A DNA stretch of 64,000 nt from positions 8,915,387 to 8,979,386 of the forward strand of contig CM018051.1 of NCBI GenBank assembly GCA_008638375.1, read 5' to 3'. This document shows, one piece after another, positions 12,301 through 25,200 of this stretch. The notes under the pieces are model-generated. The model was not told the origin of the DNA. It did not search any database and saw only the letters and a list, made by a program, of their open reading frames with translations. The first letter of the stretch is position 1. Each line of letters starts with the position of its first letter. Source of the DNA: Nyssa sinensis (Eukaryota > Streptophyta > Magnoliopsida > Cornales > Nyssaceae). The position numbers and the translations under genes are program-made.

Positions 12301-15300
12301 AACATAATGGAGAACTAAGTTGTGGAGAAGCAAGTGAAGATCCAATGGATCACAAGAGGAGGGAAGTCAAAAACATATAGGATGTCAATGATGAAGTGCC
12401 AATTCACCATATCATAAGCTTTCAAGAGATCTACCTTAATGGCACATCTACCAGGGGAATTATCCCTGTGAAGATAGTTCCTGAGTAGATTTTGCATAAG
12501 GAAGATGTTGTATGTAATTTCTCTATCCTTGATAAAGGCTGATTGATTGGGAGAGATGAGGAAAGGGATAGCTGTTTTAAGTCTACTGGATATGATTTTT
12601 GATATGCATTTGTAAACTGTATTACAGCATGAGATGGGCCTGAAATCCTTCATGGATGTAGGGTTAGGGACTTTGGAGATTAGGGTTAGAGCAGTCGCAT
12701 TCCATTCTGGTTGGAGATGGGCAGAGGTGAAGAAATGGGAGATAGCTCTGATGACATCAGGACCAACAATGTACCAATGTTTGTTGGAAGAAGTATGCAT
12801 TGAAACTATCAGGTCCAGGGGCTTTATCTTTTGCAATGCTAAACATAGCCTCCTTGGTTTCAAGAGGGGTGATGGAATTGATTAGCAGGGTTTTCTGTTC
12901 TGCAATAACTCTGGTTCTGATACATTGCTGCATTCTGTGGTAGCTTGGTAGGGAGGTTGGGTACCAAAGAGTTTCTGGTAAAAGCCAACAACCTTTTCCT
13001 TCACTGCTTTAGGTTCAATTGCCTTACAGTTATAGGACTTTTCACAACAGGTGATTATATTATAAAAATAAATAAGCTATGCAAATGAAGATAAGATATA
13101 ACACAAACAATCTTGAATTGAGTGCAATGCAATTATATACAGTGGTGGTGGTGATGGTAAAAGATGTAATGGAGGTGGTAGTTACCATAGAAGCTATGGC
13201 TACTGTATCTCTCCTATATGCTAAACTAGGACTAAGCTACTGCTATATATGTTAGGCTACGGACTAGCTAGGTTAAGCTATGCTAGATTAGATTAGGTTA
13301 AGCTGTTAGTTCTTTTTATGTATACCTAATAAGTTCTATGTTCTTAATACTTTGAAACCCCCTTTTCATAAACAAATAGAGAGGAAGAGAGATGGGAAGC
13401 CTCTTGAAAATACTTTTACACAAATGGCTTATTGATCGGGCGGTATGTAATTAGCACTAAAACACCTCAATTGATAGAAGTCGAAGATATTAAAACTCAA
13501 GAATGGGATCAAGGAAATTAGAAATTACTATATAATTATGGGGGAAAAAAAACCTCTGGTATCCTGTGAAATAGCCTACACTTTAAGCCCCTTTCTTTAA
13601 TCTGACAAAAAAGGAGGAGAAATGCTAAGGATCCCATAATAGGATTTTAAGTGCAAATAGCATCATAGCTAACAAGCCTAATCCCAACAAAGTTGACACT
13701 AAGCAAGAAATCAATCATAAGCAACCACAAAAAACAATTGAAAAGAAAAAAGAAACAACCATTAAGACACCAACACTTTATGCCTTTAGTTTCTTTTTAG
13801 GTATGAATGTAAGACAATTGAGAGCTTAATATATTAGCAAAGGATAATGGCTTAAAGAAGTTGTTGAACTTGAAACCCATATTGTAGGGTGATTTGATTC
13901 AACAGTGTGGCACCTGAATCATGAGTGCAGTGATCGAGACCACAGCAGATGATCAAATCCAATAATTACGATGCATAGAAACCCATTAATAATTATATAA
14001 AAAAGTTCTGCAACTGAAGATGATAACAAAATAAAAAGTAATATTGTTTAGCTTTGCATACCTCAAACCAGTTGAGATCCCATTTCATTACCAAGGTAGA
14101 ACTGGGATTGAGCTCGGCATCATATCTGGCTTGCGTCGCAGCATGATGCAATGCAGTATTCCATTGATGATCAATCTTATGGAATATGGAGTCATATTGG
14201 CCAAACTTCTTTAGTAAGAATTTGTATACTTCAATTTGTGCATTCTCAGCCGCCAAGAGCACTACATTCTTCCCTTCTGGGTCCATCTCGCCAATGGCGA
14301 TCGGAATATGTTCAATTATTTTCTCCACCAATTCCTTGATCCCATTCTGTGCGGCAATTAATATCGGACTCTTCACCAGTACCACGTCCTCCATCCCTTT
14401 CTCTACTGCAATTAACATCGGACTCTTCTCCATTTTTTCTTCAGTGTCAATTTCACATTCTTCAAATTTGAAACGGATTAATTCTGAAAAATTAATTAAC
14501 TTGTTTCAGATTACAATGAATTAATTCTGAAAAAATAATTACAATAAATTGATTATGGAGATTTCATTATGATAGAATCAATTTCTTAATTAAACATTTA
14601 TAAAAATTATTCAAAAGTAATTATAGAGTATGAATTTTCATACTTACTCTTTATTTAATAAATAATTTGTATATGTATATATTATAATAAATTATAAATA
14701 AATTAATATTAAATATATAATATAATTTTATATATTAAATTAACATTTAATATTTTTTTATTTTGTTGATTTATATAAAGTAAATGTTTTTTCAGACTTA
14801 AAATCATGAGTTTTTTGAGGGGAGGGATATCTCTATTTTTTTTTATTTTTTGATAATTCGGTATTCGATTTTTTGGATCGATTAATTCGAGAGACCAATT
14901 TCACCGTTTACTAGCGAAGGGTTCGATTAAAGTCTTAGCAACGTTCTTATGAATTAATTTCAAGAGAAAGTTGTGTTCGTTAATTTTGACTTAACAATTT
15001 TAAAAGAAAAGTCTCTTAGTTGCTGTCTATCGCCTACTCGGTTATCTCATTAAAATTGAGAGAAACATCTTTTGACGTATAAATTAAATGTTTAATTTTG
15101 GAGAAATTTTTTTTTTCTTTTTGAAAAAGTTTGCTATTATTAAAAGAAGGAAAAGAATATTATGAAAAAATTGGTGACTCTTAAAAATAAAAAAATGAGA
15201 AGAGAAGAGAAGATGTCACCATCAATTTCTTCAGAGCTACGTGGTAGTGAACCGTAAGCATCATCACCCCCTTTTCCTTCAAAGTTGAATGACATTAGGT

Positions 15301-16229
15301 TAGATTCTCTTCCATTTTCATAGTATTCATCCATGGGCCGTCTTCCATTTGCATAATATTCATGCTTTGCACTTGTTGTAAGAAGTGCATCTACAATCTT
15401 AGTAACGTAATTATGCTTTTCTTTCTCCTCTTTAATCCTTGAAATCCTTGATGAAGAATCTATGCATCATATAAGTATCAATATAGATCATCAAATTAAT
15501 TTTTTTTAGGGAAGTTAACATTGAGAATTTAGAGACAGAAAAGGAAAATAAAATGAAAACTAGCTAATTTTTGTCATATTTTCTCTCTTACTCAAATAAA
15601 ATTAGATAATAAAAAATATCTTCACATTATCTTTTTTATTTTTATTTTTATTTTTTAACTAAATCTGTAAACCAATTGAAGCCCTAATTCCTAATTTTTT
15701 CTAAGCAGATAAAAAAATGAGGAAATTATTTTTCAATTATCTCTTTTTTTTTTCCCTTGCAAATTCACAAACCAAAATATGCATAAAAAATCATTGATTT
15801 TATTTCCTATTGTAATTACTCTCTCTTGTTAGATATTTAAAAAAAGAAAAGAAAAGCTGTGAAGAAATTTGTCTCTTATTGATCAGAGTTAAAAAGAAAA
15901 AAAAAAATACTTTTCATCACCATGAGTAAAAATTCAAAATGGTGATTACGACAAGGAAGCCCACCATACTCTGTAAAACTTTGTAAATTCTAAATACATA
16001 TAACAACTCGCAAGTCATAAGTATTGATTAAGTCTAAATTTGTGATCCAGTGAGATAATTGATATAAAAACCTAGAAAATAATTTTTTAAATTAAATAAT
16101 TGAGATAACTTAAGATGGTGGTTAAATATTAATTAATGAAGTTAATTTAATTATAATTAAGTCCAAAAAAATGAATGCCTTTTCACCATGCACCATGACA
16201 TTTAATGCATGTCTAGTTAATGTTTGAAG

Positions 16230-16272
<43 letters not shown>

Positions 16273-19200
16273 GTGTTTTAAATGATTTCAAGAGGATTGC
16301 TTGGTATTTATGATATGTAGAGATGAGTAGACGTGGAGATTTAATTAAAACTTTAATTTTTATTGGTTTAAATGAGAAATTTTGTTTTGAAAGGAGTTTT
16401 AGAATATATATTTTGTGTTTGAAACCTCTTACCTCATCAAATATATATATATATATATATATATCTTGTGTTTGAAATCTCTTACTCTTGAGTTTTTATG
16501 AGGTTTTAAAATTGTAGTTGAAGGGAATCTATGAAAATGCTTTGTTCTCTAATGTATGCATACCCAATGTTTGCTAAACTTCATGTTCGTTCTCTAATGT
16601 ATGCATACCCAATGTTTGATAAAATTCATGTTCATGATTTCACTATGTAATTAGCTTCTATTTGGTGATGAACTTTCTTAGGATATGTAATATGTTAGTA
16701 TTTCGGATTAATGAAGCTTAGATAATGGTATGTAACATTTGTTCTGGTTGAATTATAGATGTTGAAAATGAATGTTTTAATGTTGTGTGCCTTGAAATGT
16801 TTTAAATGAAGCAAATCATGTACTTGAATTGAGGATTGATGGGGTAAGTTGGATAGGAATTGTAGTGGTAAGAGGATGTTGAGTGAAAGTTGTGATGAAC
16901 TCATTTGGTGATGGAAATAAATGAGGATTTTATTGGATTGGAGTGGTGCTTGCTATGTGTTTGATTAAATACATGAAAGGGATTTTCCTTGAATTCCATC
17001 CTCTTGCTTGAGCATTTTCATTTGCATATGGCATGGTGTATGGTGTGGGAGTGGTGAGCATGGTTGGCAAGGAAATAATGATCCTTATAATGAACATAAG
17101 TGTGGGTTGACGGGAATCAAACTTATTATTTATAGGGGTGGAGCCCTAGGAGCTCGTGTCTAACCCACATTCTATCAAGTTAGTAGCTTGAGAAGTGGGG
17201 AATATTGACGCGCCCACAGTTAAACGGTATCGTCGGAATCTAAGAATGATTTAATTGTGGAAAATAAAACTTGTAACATTGGTGAAAATGCAATTAGTGT
17301 GTGTGTGTGTGTGTGTTTGTAACACTTGGTATAAATGATTGGCATCATGCCAATTGACAAGAATTGTGCTTGTGCATATGTGGTGGTTGAGTGTGTGAGC
17401 AATGACATGGTGTGTGTACATGACATTTGTTCTTGCATGATATGATGCATAAGAATAGCATACTTGGTACGTATGTGTGAAATGAATTGATTCTTTAGAA
17501 GACTTCATTTGTGACATGTTTATGGATATTATTGCACACAAACACCCTAGCACCATGATGAACGTCATTACTCTAGAGAAGTTTTCACGGGTCATCGTGC
17601 TCATGCCCCCTATTTCTTTCACAGGAAATGAAGATAACTTAGGCTCGAGGATGGAGTCTCTTTTGATGCTTTAGGAATTAGCATGATGCCCTTGTGGTTA
17701 AAGACTTGATCATTTTCTACCTTTTGTGAAATTCCCCTATGTAATTAGCATCCTACTTTGTAAGACTTGAACAACCTTGTAATAGATTATACATTATGCA
17801 TGTATGTAATGTTTTCAAATTACATTCTGTGTTACAAGAATGTAAGCATTCAAACTTAGAAATGTGACACATGTGAAACAATGGGACCTATGATTGACAT
17901 TATGCTTTCTTTTGTAAAACATGGATATGTATAACAGGAAGGTTGATACCTTGAATGATATGAAGTACATATTAAATGACTTTATTATAAGAATTTAATA
18001 AAAATATTACATTTATATCTAGAATGACTATAATTGTGACTTAAAAGGTTGCATATATTGAATTAATGATGCTTAGTAGGGATTTCTTGATAGAAGTAGA
18101 TCTTTGGAAGTTTAAGACATGAATGGGTGATTAAAAATGCTTATTTTGATGCATGAAATATTAGTATGTGTTAGCCCCTAAAGGTTTTCAACCAAGGGCA
18201 TTTTAGTAAATTTGATGATCACAAAGTATTATTCAATGGACTAATAGTTTATCAAAGTGACAATGTAAATAGGTTATCTAGGTCAAAGAAGATTGTTCAC
18301 CAAGAAAATGATAAAAATTCATCAAGTTAAAAGATTCCACTCAAGAGCATATTCTAAAGCAAAAATCAAAACAAGAGAAATGCTCTCATGATGACTCACG
18401 TAACGTGAACTCACCTTAATTCCAAGGATTCAAGTAAAGACTTTATTTCTTCTTATTTTGGGTTTTGAGTGACGTTAGGATTAGAGTGATCATTGGTCGT
18501 ATGCTCTCACTATTTAAAATGATCATCTAAGGACTAACCTCAAATATTTTTTTCAAAACAATATATTTAACTTAAAGTTTTGAAATATCAAAAGGTTTTG
18601 ACAAAAGTACACTTAGAGAGAAATAAACTAGAAAACACTCACTGTCTAAATCAGTTGACCAGTTCTTAAAACCAGTCGACTGATCCTAAAACCAGTCAAC
18701 TAAGTAAAGTTTTATAAAAATGCCTGAGCACATTATTCAAATCAATCGACCTCCTAGGAGATTCAGTCGATTGTCCTTTTAGGTCAACTGATTCATAGAA
18801 CCTGTCGACTAAATGATCAATTAATGAATTGCCTAAGCACACTGTCCAAATCCGTCGACCTAAAATTTATATCAGTCGACCATTTCTCAAAGGCAAAACA
18901 CGTACAAATAAAACCAGTCAACTAATACTCAAAATTAGTCAATTGATTGTTCTTAACCAAATGAACCTCAAACCCTTTGGATAAATCAGTTGACCTAATC
19001 AGTCTACTGGTCCTCATTGAAGTCGATTGATTGATGATTCAGTCGATTGATTCAGTCGATCTAGCACTCGTAAATTCAAATCTTGAACAGACAAAAATGG
19101 GAGAAACAACTCTTTTTGAAAAACAACAGTCGTATACTTTAAAGGGCTATAAATAGAGGTTCCCTAGAACTTTTTAAGACATCTCTTACAAGCTTACATT

Positions 19201-22200
19201 ATCACATCATTGCTATTAACCTTAGTTCTACTATCTTCCAAATTTGGATCTGAAAGTTCTACTCATTTTAAATACTCAGAACTTACACCTGATCAATCTT
19301 TAGAAAGTGAGCATCTTATTGCACTCAAACTACTCTTGGAGAGAGTGCTATTTGGTAAACATCTTAATTTGTATCATCTCATTGCGGTGAGAGTTATGGG
19401 TAGGTGCTACCCGGTGAAGCAAAATGGCATATTTTGCTGTGATAAGAGGGTTGTAGTTTTCGCTTTATAAAGGTTTGGTCTCCACCTACAAAGAGATTGC
19501 CATAGTGAAAAAACTCAAGTGGGGATACTTGAGTCGAGGACGTAGAAAATTTTTCGAACCTCATAACTACTATGTTTTCTTTCTCTCTCCCTCTCTCTAC
19601 TCTTGTTTATGTAGTGTGCATTTGCAACATTGATTTTTAAAAAAACTAAAAGAAATCAATATTTATGAAATACCATATTCACCTTCCCCTCTAGGGTAAA
19701 TATCTGAGCAATAGTATGCTTTGTGTAAAATTAGACTAGAAGGAAAAATGGCTATTAGGATTGGTAAAATGCATGAAAAGTGACAGAAATAAACTTCTTA
19801 GGGACCGGCCAACCGGTCTACTGTAAAGGGCAACATTTAACCGATCACCCCAGACAGGTTGGCCCAAGTGGCCACCCCCTTTTGTTGTGTTGTTTCACCT
19901 TATGTCTTCCTCCATTTTTTTGTTATATAATTGAACTTAGTTGGGGTACGTCTTGGACTATTTTATGTGAAAACTAAGAGTTTAAAATGATGAAATAAAG
20001 GGAGATAAAGCGAAAGAAAGAATGCAATTTCAAAATAAGTTTGTAATCTTGAAGTTGCCTTGAAGTGAACATCACTTAAAAACTTGAATGGCGTATCTTG
20101 AAGGTTTTAAAACAAAACCAAAAAAAAATATTTTAATGGTTATGAAATGAAATGGAAGTAAAGAGAATAAGGTGTGAACTTTAAGACCTTGAATTTGATT
20201 TTATACTTCACTGAAGTTCATATGGTTTGAAAACTTTTTTTTTTATCACCAAAGAGAAGGAAATTTATTGATGTAAACAAAGATGTACAAAGTATACATA
20301 ATGATACATCAAATGGAAGTCCACAAGAAAAAAGGCATCAAAACCCCCAAGATTTTATCACAACCAGGTTGGCACCAAGCGAGGGGAAAATCATATGCTA
20401 ATACGGGACCCCATAAAAAGAAGAAAAAAAAAACTTAAGCACTAGAAATCACCCAAAGCTACTAAATGTAGAGAACCTTAGGGGGAAGAACCTTAGCATT
20501 TATCACTCTAAATTAGAAAAAAAAAAAATTGCACCCCTGAAACAAAATTACTACACTTTGATTCCACAGCCTAATGGTCGACCAAATTTTCCATGCACCA
20601 ACTAGAGGGAGAGCATTACAGACATTCTTCAACATCACAATCAATAAACATAAGTTCCTTAATTTTCACCTGTACCAACTAGCTCCAACAACTTTTGACA
20701 AAACCTAATTAAACTTGAAAGAAACTGACATAACATTTGAAACCCACTCTGATGAGAGAAAAAACCAAGTGACACTCTTCAAAGATCATTCAGATACCAA
20801 TCAAAAGCCAAACCTGAATAAAAGTCTTCTTGAGTCAAGACAATAACCCACACTAATCCACAAAGACTATGAGTTCCATGACCTATGAATGAGGTTTGGT
20901 AATGAGAAATGAAAATGATTGTCTTTAAATCAATAATTTAAGGAATTAACCAAATATTCAAAATTTTAAATTGGGACTACTTTTAAGATCTCGAGGACAT
21001 TAGTGTCTCAAGGGTTCACACTTGGGTTTTGAAAACCCGGGTCAGGAGATTTGAACTTAAAGACGTTGAAGGTTATGAGTCTTAACTTAACCACTTAACG
21101 ATTACATAAATGTTGCTATTAATGATTGACAAAATTTAAAACAACATAGTTGTACAAGCTTTACAAAACTATATGGATACTTACCGATCAATTTATTCAC
21201 CACGAACTTAAAGATGTTAAAACACTTGACGCAACTTGATGAGAAATATTGTCGTTCTTCTTCGTTAGATTTGTTCCCACCTTGAAAAGAAATTATAGTG
21301 TTAATTACTAATGGGGATGTACTCCTCTGCACTTAAGGATAGATAATTATAAATAAAAGTTTATTCATAGAAATTATTAACATTTATTTTTTTACCAACA
21401 GAAGAAAGGAAGAGTGCAAGACAAAATTATTAATATAAATAGAATTTTTATAAAAAAATTATTGTGACAGTCAATTTGGTGATCCTTTTATTTTGAATTG
21501 ATAAAAACCAAATGAGTCATATCATCCTTGTTAAATTATCATTATGACAATTAATTAAATTAATTTTTTGTATACCAATACTCTTTTCTTTTTTATTTTT
21601 TTTTATAAAAGTAATGGGAGAGAGGGAAATTCTAACTTATGTGTGTGCAAAGGATAAAACTAGGGTCGTGAGTGTGGGAGAGATGGTTCTTACTATCTCG
21701 GATAATCCTTATACCATTACTATTCTCACACACCTCAACTTCTTTGTCTTGTTGCCTCTGTTTACAGTGTTTGGAGGGAAAGAAACCAAAGATTTTACAA
21801 GAAGAAAGGATTACCAGTTGACTCCCTCTTGAAAGATATTGCCTCATCCATCAAAAACACTATCATGCTCTGGAGGAGGGTTGATAGATTAAAGGAAAAT
21901 TGGGACATATCTCTAAATTTTGACATCCCCATGCTTGTCTTTAATGTTTCTTAAGTTCTTTGTTGTTTTCTCTTTCTGTTTTGGGGTCATCCCCTTGTTT
22001 CTTTGGGGTTTTTCCCCTGTTCAATAAACTAAACTTTTCCCAAAAAACATAGGGATGATTGCTCACCTTCCGAACTGGAATTTGGCTCTCGGGGCTCCTC
22101 CACATTTGTTGTGTGTTCTTGTCTCTGACCGTGTGAGATGTCATATGCAGCATAAACTAGAAAAACAAAGCAAGTAAATTCTTTAGAATAAATAAATACA

Positions 22201-25200
22201 AAATTAATAATAAAAAAAAATTTCAAATATGAATTAAAAATGTTATTTGTGTGGGTTTTAATCAATGATGATTTTTTTTACTGACATATGGAATATTATA
22301 AAGTTCACAGGAGCCTAGACTCTAGGTAACCCTAACAACTATCCACAATTATACTGAGATAAAGCCCAACTCGAAACTGAGATAAGAAATAAATCACACA
22401 TCAGAGCAAAAATAGAACCACAGGAGAGGTCATGAAATACCAACTAGGCTTGCTGGAAAATCTAAATTAATATCCAAGCCCGAAAACATCTTTTCTATAT
22501 ATTAAATTTTCCTCCCCTTAACCAACTACATGTTGTCACGAATGATGGTTGTCCACCGCATTAATCCATACAAGGCAAGGAAAAGAAAAAAGACTGCAAC
22601 AATAGTATTTTATTGTAACAAATTTTGTATAATATGCCATATTTTCCTACCGACTATCTTTGTAACTTAGTCTATATAAGGGCTTCGACTAACGCAAAGA
22701 AGTGTAGAAGATGTAAGAAATGCAATGAGTGTACAGAAAAGAAAAAAGAGTGAGAAAAACACAATAAAAAAAAAGCGTGTACAACTAATCTCTTTTTATA
22801 TTAATTCTCTTATTTATTAGTGAAGTTCTTCTTCCCTTTGGCCATATAATATGTAAGCATTAAGTCGAATCACGTAAATTTTTATGCCTTTGTGTGATTG
22901 TTTTGTTTTCATTTATTTTTATTTTACAACGCATTATTAGCACAAGACTCTAATCAATTGAGAAGTTTGAAAGGTATAAAATTATTATCTAGTTGTTACT
23001 TTATTAATTTCTGGTTAAAAAAAGTATGTGTGTACATTAAAAAGGTGTAGTTGATACAGAAAGGTCTACATCATTGAAAACCATGTCTACCTTTAGTTCA
23101 TTACGGTTATATAAATAGAATGCAAATATAAATATAAATGTATTATATGCAAATATTCTACATATATCTTAGAAGGATCGTGCAAAGGAAATGATTTTCC
23201 TTCGCCATCATATCCATGAAGGATAGAATACCTTGCAGTAAAGGACTCATCGACCCTTTGGAACAATTTGAATGAGACATATAACCACCAAAAAATTATA
23301 ATTCTTCCAACAATTCGATATGATTGGTTGTACTTGAGATTGCAGGATTTTAAAATAGTTAGTAAATATAACTTTACACTATTTAAAATTAGTTCTTAAT
23401 TGAAATTATACGGAGAAAATGTTACTGGTTCATATATGTTAGAGAAAACATACTCTACATTTCATGCCTTTGAATGTGTTCTTACAACAGCAATTTCGAG
23501 AGTACATATTTACAAAATATTCTAAACTAACATCATGTCCTCTTGTTGGTCAATAAAATAATGAGCTTTTTATGAAAAATCATCAATTGCATCCAATTGA
23601 TTCTATGTCATTCCCTGAAGCGAATGGAACTGCATTTCCTGAAACAAATGCAACTTCATTGCATAGACAAAGATGTGGACGTGGATATAATCGTAGAGGT
23701 GGTTGTGAATGTAGTTGGAATAATTATCCATACCGTGGTGGTTATAAGCATAATCCCTCAAATATTTCCAAGAAAGACACACCTCAACATCTAAAGTGTA
23801 ATAATATTGAGGCAAAAGAAGAAAAAGGAAAAGGTAAACAACCTCAAGATCATGAAGATACTTGATATACGTGTGGCACGAAAGGGCATTGGTCGCGTAC
23901 CAGTCATAGGTCAAAACACTTCATGGACCTTTATCAAGCCTCTATAAAAGCAAAAAGAGAAGAGATAGAAATGAATTTTACTATTGGCTCATGAATATTA
24001 AACACCTAGATGTCGTAGATTTCTTTCTCAATTGTAAGACTCTAAGGTGAATGGTGAAGACACGTCTGGAAAACAATGCAATTACACACAATTATTTGAG
24101 ATAAAATATATTTCTTAAACTTAACATTAGCTTAAGCTAATGTCAATATAATACTTGACACTACAAATCTAATTGAAGGCTCTAGAAGAGCTAACATTAT
24201 GTTTCCAAATGGAACAACATTTTCTATAAATGATGCTTTGTACTCTAGAAAATCTAGAAGAAATTTGCTCAATTTTAAAGATATTCGACATACTGGATAT
24301 TGCAATTAGACCCCTCAAGAATTTATAAAAAAATGGCTTTATGTAATTCCCTTAATAAGAAAAAAAATTAACTACACAGTAAAGTATAAAAAAAGTGGGT
24401 CATGAATATGACTGAAAGAAATATATAGTGAAGTCTTAAGGAAGTAAAAATTGTGGTAAAAGTGTGTTATCGTAATAGAAAAGGAATACGAATTAAGGGA
24501 AAGTGATTAATATTTTAAATCACATGCAATTGAATTGGATAGTGTGTAGAGCATCTTAATTTCTTATCCTAGATTCTTACCAATAAAAACTTGTGATATT
24601 AGGTTCACATAAACACTAAGGCATAAAGATGATAAAGTCATCCTTTAATTGTATCTTAAGTGAATCATGATTTTAAATGTTTTACTTAAGAAATCTTCTA
24701 TTTAGAAATAGGTTTTAAATAACCTAAAACACATGAATTTATTCTAATATTATCGCTAATACTTAGTATGTTTTTAAAATTTTTGAATTTATTTTAAATA
24801 TAGTCAAATAATTTTCTTAAATATTTAAACTATCTTTACTAATCAAATCCTTTTTTCTTTTTCTTTTTTGTTTTTTCAAATAATCAACTGAATAAGATTT
24901 TTTGAAGTTGAGAACAAAAAAAATCAAAATGGTTAAAAGCATAGAAAGCCCCAACGTGAAGAAAAAGACCAATCAAAGATTAATCTAAAAAAGTACAAAC
25001 CTAAGAGAATGATGTGACCTTTAGAAGTGATCTTAGAGCCTTCGTAGACGAAGAAGCGATGATGCACTATGATATTTACCGCATCAATAAAAATGTGGTA
25101 CTTGAGAGATAATTAGTTTCAGCATGAATAAAAATTTGTTGTTTTGATACGTAAACATATTCCAACTATGATTAGGGTTGTTGCATGAATGTTTTAGTGT

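Larger units (their letters stand above)
4066..13058 (-). mobile_element. 5'-truncated L1-type LINE with 10-bp TSD, host of two later insertions
   Basis: The LINE body is 4076-13048 on the minus strand. It is flanked by direct repeats AGGTGATTAT at 4066-4075 and 13049-13058, and its poly(A) end appears as a T-run at 4076. Subtracting the solo LTR and the Copia element with their TSDs leaves about 2.6 kb of LINE: RT, thumb/C-terminal part, zf-RVT and a terminal domain. The 5' end is truncated inside the region before the RT. Reading frames are broken by stops and shifts, so it is inactive. It has the same orientation as the host gene. Confidence 0.9.
15460..16543 (-). other. intron 4, 3' part, AT-rich
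   Basis: Largely A/T-rich low-complexity sequence. It contains a (TG)n tract at 16232-16270 and a (AT)n tract at 16441-16464. No coding frame supported. Confidence 0.6.

Noticed and set aside
19210..19470. 86-codon plus-strand frame
   Set aside because: It lies inside the transcribed part of an LTR-like block and has no recognisable domain.
23597..23914. Alternative-frame and antisense ORFs over the gag fragment
   Set aside because: Shadows of the gag reading frame at 23572, which alone leads into the zinc-knuckle text.
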